Shown here: piece after piece, positions 20,001 to 28,602 of the stretch | Layout of the letters: the number at the start of each line of letters is the position of its first letter | Position numbering within the stretch: position 1 is the stretch's first letter | Assembly: GCA_002238665.1 (NCBI GenBank) | Contig: MPMU01000003.1 | Span: 1 to 57,749 of the forward strand | Direction of reading: 5' to 3' | Source of the DNA: Gammaproteobacteria bacterium bin55 | GTDB taxonomy: Bacteria > Pseudomonadota > Gammaproteobacteria > Pseudomonadales > Azotimanducaceae | Length of the DNA: 57,749 nt | The notes under the pieces: model-generated | Databases searched by the model: none | What the model was told of the DNA's origin: nothing | The model's input: only the letters and a program-made list of their open reading frames with translations | Program-made: the position numbers and the translations under genes

Positions 20001-20456
20001 TTCTCTTGCTTCCAATTCACGATCATCAAGAAGGAGACGCCCGATCTCACCATCCTTTCCGCCCGACAAGCAAATTAGTCCTTCGTTATAGCTCGCCAAC
20101 TTGTGGAAACTAATAACGCCGAGTTTTTCCGCATCCCGATAGGAGTACGAAATCAGCTTCTTGAGGTTTATAAAGCCAACGCCATTCTGTGCAAGCACGA
20201 TGAACCTAGAGGCGTGATCTACGTCTCCATGGTCATCCTGAAGGCTATCGCATCGCAGGTCTGCACCTAATATAGGTTTTATCTGATTTTGTCGACATGC
20301 CTTGTAGAACTTCAACATGGCAAACATGTTGCCTAAATCGGTCAACGCTAGAGCTGAAATACCCCTCTCTCGAGCGGCATTAGCTAATTCATCAGGTCGA
20401 ACCACGCTATCTGCGACAGAAAAATGGGTATGAATGGAGAGATGCGAGAAGGTCAT
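17004..20456 (-). CDS. dnaE: DNA polymerase III alpha subunit
   Basis: This is the replicative polymerase, 1150 residues. The N-terminal PHP domain starts FSHLSIHTHFSVADS. The palm region contains GPGRGSGGGSLVA and LPDFDIDIC with catalytic aspartates. The beta-clamp-side and OB-fold regions follow. Its ATG overlaps the stop of the broken rnhB copy (ATGA), which shows that the two genes were once coupled. The current promoter must lie in the pseudogene or the insert. Confidence 0.97.
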   Translation of the reverse strand: MTFSHLSIHTHFSVADSVVRPDELANAARERGISALALTDLGNMFAMLKFYKACRQNQIKPILGADLRCDSLQDDHGDVDHASRFIVLAQNGVGFINLKKLISYSYRDAEKLGVISFHKLASYNEGLICLSGGKDGEIGRLLLDDRELEAREAALRYKEAFGDRFYLEVSRTGRRDETRYNHLAVLLADELGIPLIATNDVCMIKADQHEAHGARISIGNPVLRKDDKWREKYSDQQYLRSSEEMQQVFADLPDALANAVEVAKRCNLILPTGEVHLPKLTDLEDSAENVLTEKVKVALSEYIEQKGDNLQFPESAYRERLESELATINSMGFADYFLIVHQIVVWAKEQKIPVGPGRGSGGGSLVALLLDITMLDPLELDLLFERFLNPDRVSLPDFDIDICQQRRGEVINYIIDLFGRDRVGLIVTFNSLGARSVIHDAFRHLAMKPHEGSRLAECIPPINKQTLAEHLRENEPLKALIAEDPEYQDAMDLAVQIEGMIRGLGKHAGGVVIAPGPLEDYVPFYTEHSDGVAIAQLDKDDLEAVGLVKFDFLGLKTLTVMDWALAAINESRSPDEHVHLDTLPLDDTTTFDLIQNAHTDGVFQLESEGMRNTIRRLQPDRLEDLGVLNALYRPGPMANNAIESYGDRKKGIQEVIYPHPLLEPVLDKTYGEMVYQEDVMNVSRALAGFTLGKADLLRRAMGKKDSAKMQETKAEFISGAKEKGVSEQIANEVFHRIEVFAEYAFPRAHAMSYALVAYQTAYLKANFFSEYMAAYMSTEFDSSDANKMASLFRELDRVNVRILPPSVNKSGVLFTTEQGKIRFGLATIKGIGEDLARGIVEERKNGDYKDVADFCSRVSLEKVNESVVEKMIQCGALDELYPQSCDVCLGRAWLIESCNLGLRSEKEKVKQKANGVVGLFGEDQATPTLDLKSVVPLSWEELASTENKLLSFTFTVSLSDHFSEECRHISDYPLSDLKPTNGRTRTRIAGKVVKVNRVVTNNGNVMLRSTLQDGAANCDVAFFDNVDETESRLNELDYAVVECQVSNGNNGRLRVNGRKLLSLEEARDKWGKQLNVRFNGDSCDKFSAVADLLQQHKGKKGFSFVIETDEQQYELKAGADWKVSMSDGLLSELAQILSPHAVWVDYKSSS

Positions 20457-20458
20457 CT

Positions 20459-20955
20459 AAATAAAAACTGGTTTACTTCGTGGACAGGTTGGAAACTATG
20501 ACGATGGAGTTTACAAGGTTCATACACCTGCAGTGCCATCTAGTGAGCGCGAGTCGCGTTACCCTTATGTTTGTCGACTCCATAGACTGGAAAGAAACGA
20601 CTTGCATCTCGCATGTTGTGGTCTCAAGTTACTTTAGCGACGATTGAAGCAGCACTGATTTCTGGAACTGAGCTAGCTCCTTTGATTACCGCTTCACAAA
20701 GATGGTGTCGGTTTAGTGCATGAGTCCCATCGACAAGAACTTTTTTAATTGAACACCTGAGTATTTCGTCAAGAGTAAACATGAACATTGCATAGCAAGC
20801 AATGACGTTTACGGTATTTCGAGCTCCTCATATCCTCCACGGAGGCTTGAGCTACTGCCAATACTCTGCGCGGGCCATGATATCCGCATCAATTTCCTCA
20901 CGAACCCTGCCAGTTAAGACTTTTGACTCATTTAATCCTGTGATCGGTTTACTTT
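20459..20955 (-). pseudogene. rnhB: 5'-truncated, decayed second copy of rnhB
   Basis: The DNA is clearly homologous to the 3' 500 bases of the intact rnhB (24647-25146), with many substitutions and small indels that break the frame. It lacks codons 1 to about 33, including the catalytic D-E of GIDEAGRG. It abuts dnaE: its final codons (..QFLFR, stop) overlap the dnaE ATG. I infer that this is the original rnhB 3' end and that the intact gene now uses a new 3' end supplied with the insert. Confidence 0.85.
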
Positions 20956-21261
20956 TGCGTCGCCAGAAGCCTTCTCTGCGACATGAACGTATTCACGGCC
21001 ACATGCAGGTCAAGTATTCCCATGGTTGTGCGTCACCGATGAATTGATGTCTATAGAAGTATGTCTAATTCAGCCCACAGTTAGAACGCAGGAAAGCTCT
21101 CGCACGATTTGTTGGCGAGGTCGCCGCGGGGAAGAGCGACAACACTCTTTGGTATCGTGGTGTACTTAAATGTACACGATTGTACGTTTTTGTAGATTTT
21201 GCCTCCTTTCTCACATTCTTCGACCACACATTCCATCCAAGATACATGATGGACTACACCT
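20956..21261. other. Non-coding stretch in the rnhB insert
   Basis: No convincing gene. Several short frames exist in both directions, but none has a signal, motif or ribosome site I trust. Confidence 0.4.
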
Positions 21262-21885
21262 TCATCCGTCGTCCGTATTAGTCTCTACGCAATCAAAATT
21301 AGTTCTAGTCTTGAATGGAGCGCCACAAGTCTCAGGATCAGTCTCAAATACTCCGTCGTCGGAGCTCAGCAAATGCCGACTTTTCTTTGTCCGTATATTT
21401 TGCGGTGGACTTTGTTCACTAGATCCTGCGTTCACCTCTAGTTCTAATATCGACCAACTGTGCTCCGCATCATTCGTGAACGCATACAGTCGATCTCCGA
21501 ACATCAGCAATGGATTCACATTTAGGTCAATACCTAGGTTATGGGCATCCAACTCAGGGAACGATGGGTCATCGATTCGAACCGAACCCTGGAAAATATG
21601 AGAATCCGAGATTGCACCAGCACTGTTCTTCTTCAGGACAATGCTACTAGTCCCGTACCTAAGGACGAAGCTACAAACGCCTTCACAGACTTCTATAGAG
21701 TCCGATATCCCGCTATCGAGATTTAACGAATAAAACCAAACAAAAGATGTAACAAGGCTGGCTTGCCTCTCCGGAGCTTGATGAGCTAGAAGATCTTTCT
21801 CCTCAGCCGCGTTAATGGCATCGCCTGACCCAGCCATAGTAATGTATGGAATAGCTGTGAAGAGAAATGCGGATCGTATCAGCAA
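21262..21885 (-). CDS. Exported protein of unknown function
   Basis: The protein has 207 residues and an N-terminal hydrophobic stretch (LIRSAFLFTAIPYITMAGSG) that looks like a signal peptide. The rest is polar with several cysteines and no family I recognise. The start is a TTG at 21885. The frame stays open upstream without an ATG, so the start is uncertain. It is the last of three genes in the rnhB insert, all pointing the same way. Confidence 0.45.
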   Translation of the reverse strand: MLIRSAFLFTAIPYITMAGSGDAINAAEEKDLLAHQAPERQASLVTSFVWFYSLNLDSGISDSIEVCEGVCSFVLRYGTSSIVLKKNSAGAISDSHIFQGSVRIDDPSFPELDAHNLGIDLNVNPLLMFGDRLYAFTNDAEHSWSILELEVNAGSSEQSPPQNIRTKKSRHLLSSDDGVFETDPETCGAPFKTRTNFDCVETNTDDG

Positions 21886-22270
21886 ACCTATTCTTGACCT
21901 ATACGTTTGGTCTTTTCCTAATAGTTGATTAGGTGAAATGCGATGTCCCGCTCTACTCTGACATTTTTTCGATGTCTGATTTGTTTTTCAATTGTTTGGC
22001 TCATACGGTAAGAGCCTTTAATTTAGTACTCCAAACGGAATCCCACAAATAGCCTTTACTGCCATGAGCATTGAAGACATTGACACATCCTTAGTATACC
22101 CATTAGGCTAGGAGATATAAGTACCAAACCTCTTTGAAAGCATGCAGAATCTCAGTCCGTAAGAGTTCAAATTCAGAATTCTCGCAATTGATTTTGTGGT
22201 TTAGGGTATTGTGAATGTGACGCTGGTCTCAGACGTCGCAACGTTCGATGGTCCTTTGAGCCATAGACCA
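21886..22270. other. Intergenic stretch in the rnhB insert
   Basis: No gene seen. An inverted repeat GATGGTC...GACCATC (22247-22272) lies at the end of the gene ending at 22271. Without a T-run it is only a weak terminator candidate. Confidence 0.35.
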
Positions 22271-23584
22271 TCAGTTGGCATCAAGCGCGTGAGAAGTCAA
22301 CTCAGTTGTTTGCATCTCTATGCCTAGATCGGCAGTACGGTAGATCAAGATGCTATGTTCTTTGGGTGAACCCGGAACCTTTCCACTCACCACGAACATG
22401 CTACCTTCGTGGGAGAAATCGAAGGTGCCTTCTTCTATATTGGTGTCGAACTGTAACAGGAGTTGTGCCAGATTGGGCTGTAGTCTATGAATCATGACTG
22501 TTCCTGAGGAAGTCCAAGAAAGTACGAGATCCGAGGATTGTGGGAAGAACGTCACTCTATTAGGGTGTCCTACGTATGTTGTTGAATCTTTGTAAAAAAC
22601 CCAGCGATGTGTTTCTTCTAGACTGTTGGTGTCATATATCACACTATAGACATCGGTCGGCTCTTCAAGAGGGTGAGCTATCGGCCAGAGGAAGACGAAA
22701 CGAGACTGATCGCGAGATAACGAAAATCCCCTCGTAGTGAGAGGTCCGTCCTTAGACAATAAGAGCGTGTTCTCCCGACGAGATTCTCGTCCGAACAAGC
22801 GAGATAACAGACTTCGTTTCGTTGTATTCCCACTCTCATATACAGACACTATTCGCGCGGACCCTGGATTGTCTGCTCTTTTACCCGCTTCTCTAGATAC
22901 AAGAAATGCATCTTTCTCGCGTAATTTGTAATAAACACTGATTCCTGTTGGCACAGGATGGTACTCTTGCATCGGTTCGGTGCCGTCTATACGGACCTTG
23001 AACAACGTACTTTGGCTGGAATAGTCTCGACTCCATCGTACACCCAAGACGTATAGTCCGTCGTCGGAAAATCGCAAGCCACCGTAGTTTCCTTTCTTCA
23101 GCACTAGGCTTGATAAGGGGAGACAGCTGGACGTATCATAAACATATGGAATATAACTTCCTTTTACACCGAGATTTAGATTGCGCCATAAACGATCTCT
23201 CGAACGTATTGTGGGGGTAAGAACTAGGAGTTTCGTACCATCGGGTGAAAACTCTATATAAAATGGTCTGCCTTGGCTATCCCATCGACATCGAATCTCG
23301 CCAGTACCGATTTCCCTGAGGGTTATTGACGCATTCTGAGAACCCATGCCATGATTGATATAGGCGACGAGGTTCGTCGCCTGTGAAATATTCGCGAAAA
23401 TTGTTTGTTCATATTCTGACCAATGGATGATGGGCAGAATTTCAGTGCGAATGTTCGCATGTAAACCTACACTAATGGTCAGTACGCTAAACACATAAAG
23501 GACCTTTCGTACAACGGAAGATACGCGTACACGATCTTCCGTCGTATCGAATGTTAGAGGTAGTCTACTCGATATTCGAGGCAC
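22271..23584 (-). CDS. Exported beta-propeller (WD40-like) protein, unknown function
   Basis: The protein has 437 residues. A signal-peptide-like segment at about 25-43 (VRKVLYVFSVLTISVGLHA) follows a 24-residue N-terminal extension. The mature part has repeated blade-like phrases (FYIEFSPDGTKLLVLTP, LRFSDDGLYVLGV, SLSRDQSRFVFLWP, FDFSHEGSMFVVSG), typical of WD40/PD40-like propellers. I see no catalytic motif. It is 12 bases downstream of the thrombospondin-repeat gene and probably in one transcript with it. Its role is unknown. Confidence 0.6.
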   Translation of the reverse strand: MPRISSRLPLTFDTTEDRVRVSSVVRKVLYVFSVLTISVGLHANIRTEILPIIHWSEYEQTIFANISQATNLVAYINHGMGSQNASITLREIGTGEIRCRWDSQGRPFYIEFSPDGTKLLVLTPTIRSRDRLWRNLNLGVKGSYIPYVYDTSSCLPLSSLVLKKGNYGGLRFSDDGLYVLGVRWSRDYSSQSTLFKVRIDGTEPMQEYHPVPTGISVYYKLREKDAFLVSREAGKRADNPGSARIVSVYESGNTTKRSLLSRLFGRESRRENTLLLSKDGPLTTRGFSLSRDQSRFVFLWPIAHPLEEPTDVYSVIYDTNSLEETHRWVFYKDSTTYVGHPNRVTFFPQSSDLVLSWTSSGTVMIHRLQPNLAQLLLQFDTNIEEGTFDFSHEGSMFVVSGKVPGSPKEHSILIYRTADLGIEMQTTELTSHALDAN

Positions 23585-23596
23585 GAATCGACCTAC

Positions 23597-24019
23597 CTAT
23601 CTCCCACCCCCAGCAGGGACGAAAATAAGACCTCCAACCAAGCACCCCGCTTCATTGTCACCACTCCCGGGTTGCCAAGCACCTACAGTAATATCTTTAC
23701 CTTCACTATCTTTGCCTAGATATTCAGAACAGTATTTTTTGAGTCTTGATTTATACTCCCACGGATTATTGAAATCCGGGATAGGTAACACGATATCTGC
23801 TGTTTGAAGAAGCTCTTTAAACGCCCATCCTGTATAGTACGAGACCGCATTCCAAGCATCCGCTAGACAATTCCATAATCGACGCCAGCTACACCGCCAA
23901 CACTTGTTGGTTGAATCATTTGGACATATATCTATGTCGTCAGGGATACCGTCTTGGTCTCGATCATTGGCTATGTTTATTCCTGGTCCACCGCCGCCAG
24001 GCATTTGGGCGAAGACCAC
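23597..24019 (-). CDS. Possible exported protein with a thrombospondin type 3-like calcium repeat; signal peptide interrupted
   Basis: From a GTG at 24019 the frame encodes 140 residues: a Gly-rich start, then DRDQDGIPDDIDICPND (a calcium-binding thrombospondin type 3 repeat) and a Cys/Trp-rich part. Upstream in the same frame one reads IGLIAVTYATVILPHSLIPQ, a good signal-peptide core. It is preceded by a TAA stop near 24103 and then MNLMQMLVISCTRFV. So either translation begins at a non-standard codon or the gene is broken by a nonsense change in the signal peptide. Confidence 0.45.
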   Translation of the reverse strand: MVFAQMPGGGGPGINIANDRDQDGIPDDIDICPNDSTNKCWRCSWRRLWNCLADAWNAVSYYTGWAFKELLQTADIVLPIPDFNNPWEYKSRLKKYCSEYLGKDSEGKDITVGAWQPGSGDNEAGCLVGGLIFVPAGGGR

Positions 24020-24625
24020 ACTACCCGAGTTATCGATGAGGCGTTGAGGTATGAGAGAATGTGGCAGGATGACTGTAGCATAAGTGACAGCAATGAGTCC
24101 AATTTAGACGAAACGCGTACAGGATATTACGAGCATCTGCATTAGGTTCATGAAATGCTGGAAGAACCGTACATGAATATGTGTTGACGGGTTTTCCTTT
24201 TGCAACATTTCGAACATGAACTTCTCCTTAGAAAAAGGTTTAGTTTGATTTGAGATTTACAACTTGAAAAAAGATTACACATCTCGGGAGATATGTCAAG
24301 TATTTTCTGCAAATTTCTTTTGTGTCGGTTGCGCTGACCCACATATAGGTGGATCAGCACAAATCGACGATGAGTGTCGATTGTGCCGCCTCCTGTAATG
24401 TCAAGACTAATTTTTGCGCATCTCTGTCTAGTCCGATCGCTCCGTTCTGAGATAGCATCTACTCGTCACCCAGTGATCGTGGGTTTCTGCCAAGAACACC
24501 TGATTGACTCGGTCGTTGATGTAGACAATCATGAAGCAGATCTTCGAAACCTTGTGGCTAGGAATTACCTTCGATTCCTTAAACGAAGAGGCAACGGGAG
24601 CGAGGGAGCTATACCGAAAAAGTAT
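24020..24625. other. Long gap between insert genes and rnhB
   Basis: It contains the interrupted signal-peptide region of the preceding gene (to about 24150), an AT-rich stretch, and an inverted repeat GCTGA.CCAC-6-GTGG.TCAGC at 24333-24358 that could act as a hairpin terminator. No gene is supported. Confidence 0.4.
24333..24358. terminator. Hairpin candidate in the rnhB insert
   Basis: A 10-bp stem with one mismatch and a six-base loop. On the minus strand it lies about 270 bases after rnhB and upstream of the insert genes. There is no strong T-run. Confidence 0.3.
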
Positions 24626-25246
24626 CTAATCAACTGGATAGGCTCGAAATAAAAACTGCTTTGCTTCGTGGACAGGTTGGAAACTATGACGATGGAGTTT
24701 ACAAGGTCCGTACTCCTGCAATGCATTCAAGTGAGCGCGTGTCGCATAGCCCTTATGCTCATCGAATCCGTATTCTGGAAAGAAACGGCTTGCATCTCGC
24801 ATGATGTGGTCTCGAGTCACTTTAGCAACGATTGAAGCAGCACTGATGTCTGGAACTGAGCTATCTCCTTTGATTACTGCCTCACAAGGATGTGGTAGGT
24901 CCGGTGTATGAGTCCCATCAACAAGAACTCTTTGAATTGAAATACCTGAGTATTTCGTCAAGAGTAAACACGAGCGTTGCATAGCAAGCAATGACGCTTG
25001 CAAAATATTGAGCTCATCAATCTCCTCCACGGAAGCCTGAGCTACTGCCCAATATGTTGCGCGGTCCATGATCTCCGCGGCCAATTCCTCACGAACCTTG
25101 GCAGATAAGACTTTTGAATCGTTTAATCCGGTGATCCGTTTTTCTGGATTCAGTACAACGGTGGCTGCCACCACTGGACCGGCTAACGGGCCGCGCCCTG
25201 CCTCATCTATCCCAGCAACGTAATCGTGATTTTCGAGTTTCTTCAC
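24626..25246 (-). CDS. rnhB: Ribonuclease HII
   Basis: RNase HII removes ribonucleotides from DNA and RNA-DNA hybrids. GIDEAGRGPLAGP carries D14 and E15. LVDGTHTPDL (D110) and ISAASIVAKVTRD (D146) complete the D-E-D-D site. The length is 206 residues. The end differs from the decayed copy beside dnaE: after ..QFLFR it continues AYPVD before the stop, reading into the insert. The N-terminal end retains its normal neighbour lpxB (18-base gap). Confidence 0.95.
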   Translation of the reverse strand: MKKLENHDYVAGIDEAGRGPLAGPVVAATVVLNPEKRITGLNDSKVLSAKVREELAAEIMDRATYWAVAQASVEEIDELNILQASLLAMQRSCLLLTKYSGISIQRVLVDGTHTPDLPHPCEAVIKGDSSVPDISAASIVAKVTRDHIMRDASRFFPEYGFDEHKGYATRAHLNALQEYGPCKLHRHSFQPVHEAKQFLFRAYPVD

Positions 25247-25264
25247 GCAGCGAAGATTAGCAGG

Positions 25265-26425
25265 TTATGAATGTCTTGCTGCATTTAAAACAATTTGCGC
25301 GGCTGTGAAAGCTGCGTTTTTCCGTAATTCTCTATGAATACGCGTGAATGATTCCAACAAAGCAGAATCATCTACCGCATTTTTCATTTCTGTTGTAAGT
25401 GCATGAGCCATTACATCGGGTTCCATGTCTTGTTGAATGAACTCCGGAACAAGCATTGAATTAGACAGGATATTGGGTAGTGCAATGTACTTCGTCTTGA
25501 GCATTGGCGATACCACTCGATAGGTGACCTCTCCTATCCTGTAAGCAACCACCATCGGCGTTTTGAGCAACATGGCTTCTAGTGTAGAAGTGCCTGATTT
25601 CACCAACGCTACATTCGCCGCGGCTAACGCCAACGCACTCTGTTGGTGTATCAAGCGTACTGAGACGTTTTTAATTCCCTTGGCTTTCTCTGTCATCCAA
25701 AGCATCGACTCATCACGCACGACTGGAATGACACACACTATTTTCTTCTTTATCAGTTGAGCAAACTGAGAGCTGGCATCAAGGAACAAATCGAAGTGAA
25801 ACTTCAGTTCAGAGTTTCTACTTCCAGGAAGCACTGCCAAAACAACATCACCAGTTGAGATGGCCAATTCTCTGCGAGCATTCGCCATTAAGTCCTTTTT
25901 CAGAGCGTCAGGATCGTACTGATCTGCTAATGGATGACCCACAAATTCAGCTCTAATCTGACTATCCAGATAGATCTGGCGTTCAAACGGAAACAAGGTC
26001 ATGACCACGTCCGTGGCTTTGCGAATCTTCCTGATTCGACCTTGTCGCCAGGCCCAAACAGAGGGACTCACGTAATGAACCGTCGGAACTCCACGACGCT
26101 TGAGACGAAGTTCGAGCATCTGGTTGAAGAAATTGAAGTCGATACCTACGACCACCGAAACCTCAGCACCAATGAGTTTTCGGACTAATGTTTGAAGATC
26201 TAGATAAAGACTGGGTAAGCGTTTGATCGGCTCTACAAACCCATTGACCGCAAAGCGCTCCATACTTACGATAGATTGAAGACCTTGCTGAAGCATTGTG
26301 TCGCCGCCAACACCGATAAACTCGACATTTTCAGTCTGTTGTCGGATTGCCGACATTAGCGAACCGCCCAGCAGGTCTCCCGAAGATTCTCCAGCTACTA
26401 GCCCGATCTTAAGAGGAGATGACAC
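25265..26425 (-). CDS. lpxB: Lipid-A-disaccharide synthase
   Basis: LpxB joins UDP-diacylglucosamine and lipid X at the inner membrane. The N-terminal VAGESSGDLLGG, the region SPSVWAWRQGRI and VLPGSRNSEL are diagnostic of this GT19 family. The length of 386 residues is normal. It starts 16 bases after the fabZ stop, leaving no room for lpxA, which usually sits between them. Confidence 0.96.
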   Translation of the reverse strand: MSSPLKIGLVAGESSGDLLGGSLMSAIRQQTENVEFIGVGGDTMLQQGLQSIVSMERFAVNGFVEPIKRLPSLYLDLQTLVRKLIGAEVSVVVGIDFNFFNQMLELRLKRRGVPTVHYVSPSVWAWRQGRIRKIRKATDVVMTLFPFERQIYLDSQIRAEFVGHPLADQYDPDALKKDLMANARRELAISTGDVVLAVLPGSRNSELKFHFDLFLDASSQFAQLIKKKIVCVIPVVRDESMLWMTEKAKGIKNVSVRLIHQQSALALAAANVALVKSGTSTLEAMLLKTPMVVAYRIGEVTYRVVSPMLKTKYIALPNILSNSMLVPEFIQQDMEPDVMAHALTTEMKNAVDDSALLESFTRIHRELRKNAAFTAAQIVLNAARHS

Positions 26426-26441
26426 TGATTCACAAAGTCAA

Positions 26442-26888
26442 TCAGGTGTGGCTTCCAGCGACCATGATCTCCGTCGTACACACCGTTTCCCCGTCAACTT
26501 TTGCTTCACACTCGAACTTATTTATGTCACTCCTCTCTTGAAAAAGATGTGCGTGCATGTGGAGCTGATCGCCAGGGTAGACGGGTTTTTTGAATCGTGT
26601 ATTGTCGATGCCGGCTAAATAGAACAAATAGCCACTCTCTAGAGTCAAACCCCTTCTTTTTAATGCGAGAATGCCAGCAAGTTGTGCCATCGCTTCAACA
26701 ATCAACACTCCAGGCATGATTGGCTTGGTTGGAAAATGACCTTGGAAGAACTGTTCGTTCATAGACAGATTCTTCAATCCGGTGATCTTATCGTTCTCTA
26801 GATCGATGTCAAGTACGCGATCTACCAGCAAAAATGGATATCGATGAGGGAGAAATTGCTGAATTTCTTCGATTTGCATAGCGGTCAT
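26442..26888 (-). CDS. fabZ: 3-hydroxyacyl-ACP dehydratase FabZ
   Basis: FabZ dehydrates 3-hydroxyacyl-ACP in fatty-acid elongation. [12 protein letters not shown] (catalytic His) and [20 protein letters not shown] (catalytic Glu) are clear. The length of 148 residues is normal. It is between lpxD and lpxB in the lipid A cluster and competes with LpxD for the same substrate. Confidence 0.96.
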   Translation of the reverse strand: MTAMQIEEIQQFLPHRYPFLLVDRVLDIDLENDKITGLKNLSMNEQFFQGHFPTKPIMPGVLIVEAMAQLAGILALKRRGLTLESGYLFYLAGIDNTRFKKPVYPGDQLHMHAHLFQERSDINKFECEAKVDGETVCTTEIMVAGSHT

Positions 26889-26910
26889 TAAGGTGCTCCC
26901 ACTTCGTCTT

Positions 26911-27945
26911 CTATTCTGCCAAAAGTTCTTTAATTTGCCGCTCTAGCCGATCTACCTTCTTGTGTAGAGCATCTAGATCGTTTAACCGAATCGCATTCCT
27001 TCGCCACTTCGAATTAGAAGAGTGCAAGGTATGTCCCGAATAAATGCCGGGCTTGTCAATACTTCGACTAACAAAAGTCATCGCACTCACGTAAACCATG
27101 TCCGTTAACTCCAACGGACCATCGCCGGCGATGCCTACGCCTCCTCCTATCATGCAATCTTTTCCGATCGTTACGCTTCCGGCCATGCCTGCACATCCAC
27201 AGATTATGGTGCGATCTCCTATCTGACAGTTATGTCCAATGTGAACTTGATCATCCATCTTCACCAGATTTCCAATCACCGTATCCTCTAAGGCTCCACG
27301 GTCGATGGTTGTCTTAGCGCCGACATCCACATCGTTCCCGATTCGTACACCTCCCAATTGTGCAATCGGCTCGTTTCGTTGGTTACCTTCGGAAGCATAT
27401 CCAAAGCCATTTGAACCAATGACACAACCTTCCATGAGTAGACATCGGTCTCCGACATGGATATCATGCGATAGAGTAACGTGACTCTTAAGTACGGTAT
27501 CTGCGCCAATAGAGCAACCGCCACCTATCGATGCGTGGTCGAAAATCTCTACTCTATCTCCGATGTTCGATTCTGCACCTACCGTTACAAAAGGTCCGAT
27601 ACGTACATCTTCGCCTAGATTTGCAGATGCATCGATGAATGCTGTCTCGTGGACACCAATAGGCACTCTCGGCCGTTTATCGAACAGTTGTGAAGTCTTT
27701 GCATAGGCTACATACGGATGATCCACAACGACAGCCACCGTTGGACACTGAGCCTGGTCTGACTCAGTAAGTATCACCGCAGACGCGTTGGTACTAGCTA
27801 GATATTGCCGGTACTGTGGATTGGATAGATGCGCGATCTGACCTGAGTTAGCGGAATGGATGGAACCAATGCTGGAGATTTTGACTGATCGATTTCCAAC
27901 TACGTACCCGTCGATATGATCAGCGATTTGACCAACTGTGTACAT
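26911..27945 (-). CDS. lpxD: UDP-3-O-(3-hydroxyacyl)glucosamine N-acyltransferase
   Basis: LpxD adds the second acyl chain in lipid A synthesis. The N-terminal uridine-binding domain is followed by a long left-handed beta-helix of hexapeptide repeats (such as [15 protein letters not shown] and [15 protein letters not shown], with the catalytic His in the latter region). The C-terminal helix ends in a Lys/Glu-rich coil. The length of 344 residues is normal. Confidence 0.96.
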   Translation of the reverse strand: MYTVGQIADHIDGYVVGNRSVKISSIGSIHSANSGQIAHLSNPQYRQYLASTNASAVILTESDQAQCPTVAVVVDHPYVAYAKTSQLFDKRPRVPIGVHETAFIDASANLGEDVRIGPFVTVGAESNIGDRVEIFDHASIGGGCSIGADTVLKSHVTLSHDIHVGDRCLLMEGCVIGSNGFGYASEGNQRNEPIAQLGGVRIGNDVDVGAKTTIDRGALEDTVIGNLVKMDDQVHIGHNCQIGDRTIICGCAGMAGSVTIGKDCMIGGGVGIAGDGPLELTDMVYVSAMTFVSRSIDKPGIYSGHTLHSSNSKWRRNAIRLNDLDALHKKVDRLERQIKELLAE

Positions 27946-27983
27946 GATTTATCAAGGTCAAAAATCTCACACTAACTTGGGGT

Positions 27984-28505
27984 TTACTCCTGATCTAGAT
28001 TGTTGAGTTTTTCCGTAACTCTGCGCGTAATATCGTGCTTGGGATTTACATACAGGAAGAGTCTTTGATCGGCATTCAGCACGAAGTCGTATCCCTCTAG
28101 CTCAACAATGTCTTCAAGGACAGCATTGAATTTAGGTGTCAGATTCTCCAGCACTTTAGTTTGTCGTTCCTGAAGATCCTTCTCCCAACGTTGGCCGCGA
28201 TATTGAAATTCGTCGCTCTTGTCCTCGATTTCCTTTTGAAGGTCTCGAGCTTCTGCAGCAGACATCACGCTTGCATCTTTTGTGAAACGCTCATTAAGCG
28301 CTTTGATTTCGTTTTGCAAATCCTGAAGTTCTTGTTGTTCCGGAAGCAGGTCTTTCTCAATATCGGAGAATGCCGCCTTGGCATCTTCAGTTTCAAACAT
28401 TGCCTTGGTAGCGTTAACCACAGCCACCTCTATTTCAGCAAAAGCCACATGTGAAGCAAGCGTCAACAGCATTGCTACAACAAACAAATTACGTTTGACT
28501 TTCAT
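27984..28505 (-). CDS. skp: Periplasmic chaperone OmpH/Skp
   Basis: The 173-residue protein has a signal peptide (NLFVVAMLLTLASHVAFA). The body is largely alpha-helical with charged heptads (ELQDLQNEIKALNERFTKDA) forming the coiled-coil tentacles of the Skp trimer. It escorts outer-membrane proteins to BamA, whose gene lies immediately upstream in the same operon. Confidence 0.92.
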   Translation of the reverse strand: MKVKRNLFVVAMLLTLASHVAFAEIEVAVVNATKAMFETEDAKAAFSDIEKDLLPEQQELQDLQNEIKALNERFTKDASVMSAAEARDLQKEIEDKSDEFQYRGQRWEKDLQERQTKVLENLTPKFNAVLEDIVELEGYDFVLNADQRLFLYVNPKHDITRRVTEKLNNLDQE

Positions 28506-28602
28506 AGATTCTCCAGGATACGAAACATGGATATAGGCAGGACGGGTTGAATTATAAGAATGGATAGAAACCTGCCTGTCCTATCCCACTCTGTCGATTT
28601 GA

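Larger units (their letters stand above)
20459..25146. repeat. Imperfect 0.5-kb direct repeat (rnhB 3' part) bracketing a 3.7-kb insert
   Basis: Left copy 20459-20955, right copy 24647-25146, same orientation. Homology starts sharply at AAATAAAAACTG in both and fades after GTGATC.GTTT. The DNA between them (20956-24646) carries three exported-protein genes and is absent from the usual rnhB-dnaE junction. Confidence 0.85.

Noticed and set aside
21065-21247. Possible transposase tail or small gene after the rnhB fragment
   Set aside because: I could not match any frame to a known family, and no start or ribosome site is convincing.
24148-24360. Minus-strand 70-codon Lys/Arg/Ser-rich frame
   Set aside because: It lies in AT-rich DNA with a low-complexity product and no signal.
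24374-24652. Plus-strand 92-codon frame ending at rnhB
   Set aside because: No motif, no ribosome site, and it runs head-on into rnhB. It is probably chance.
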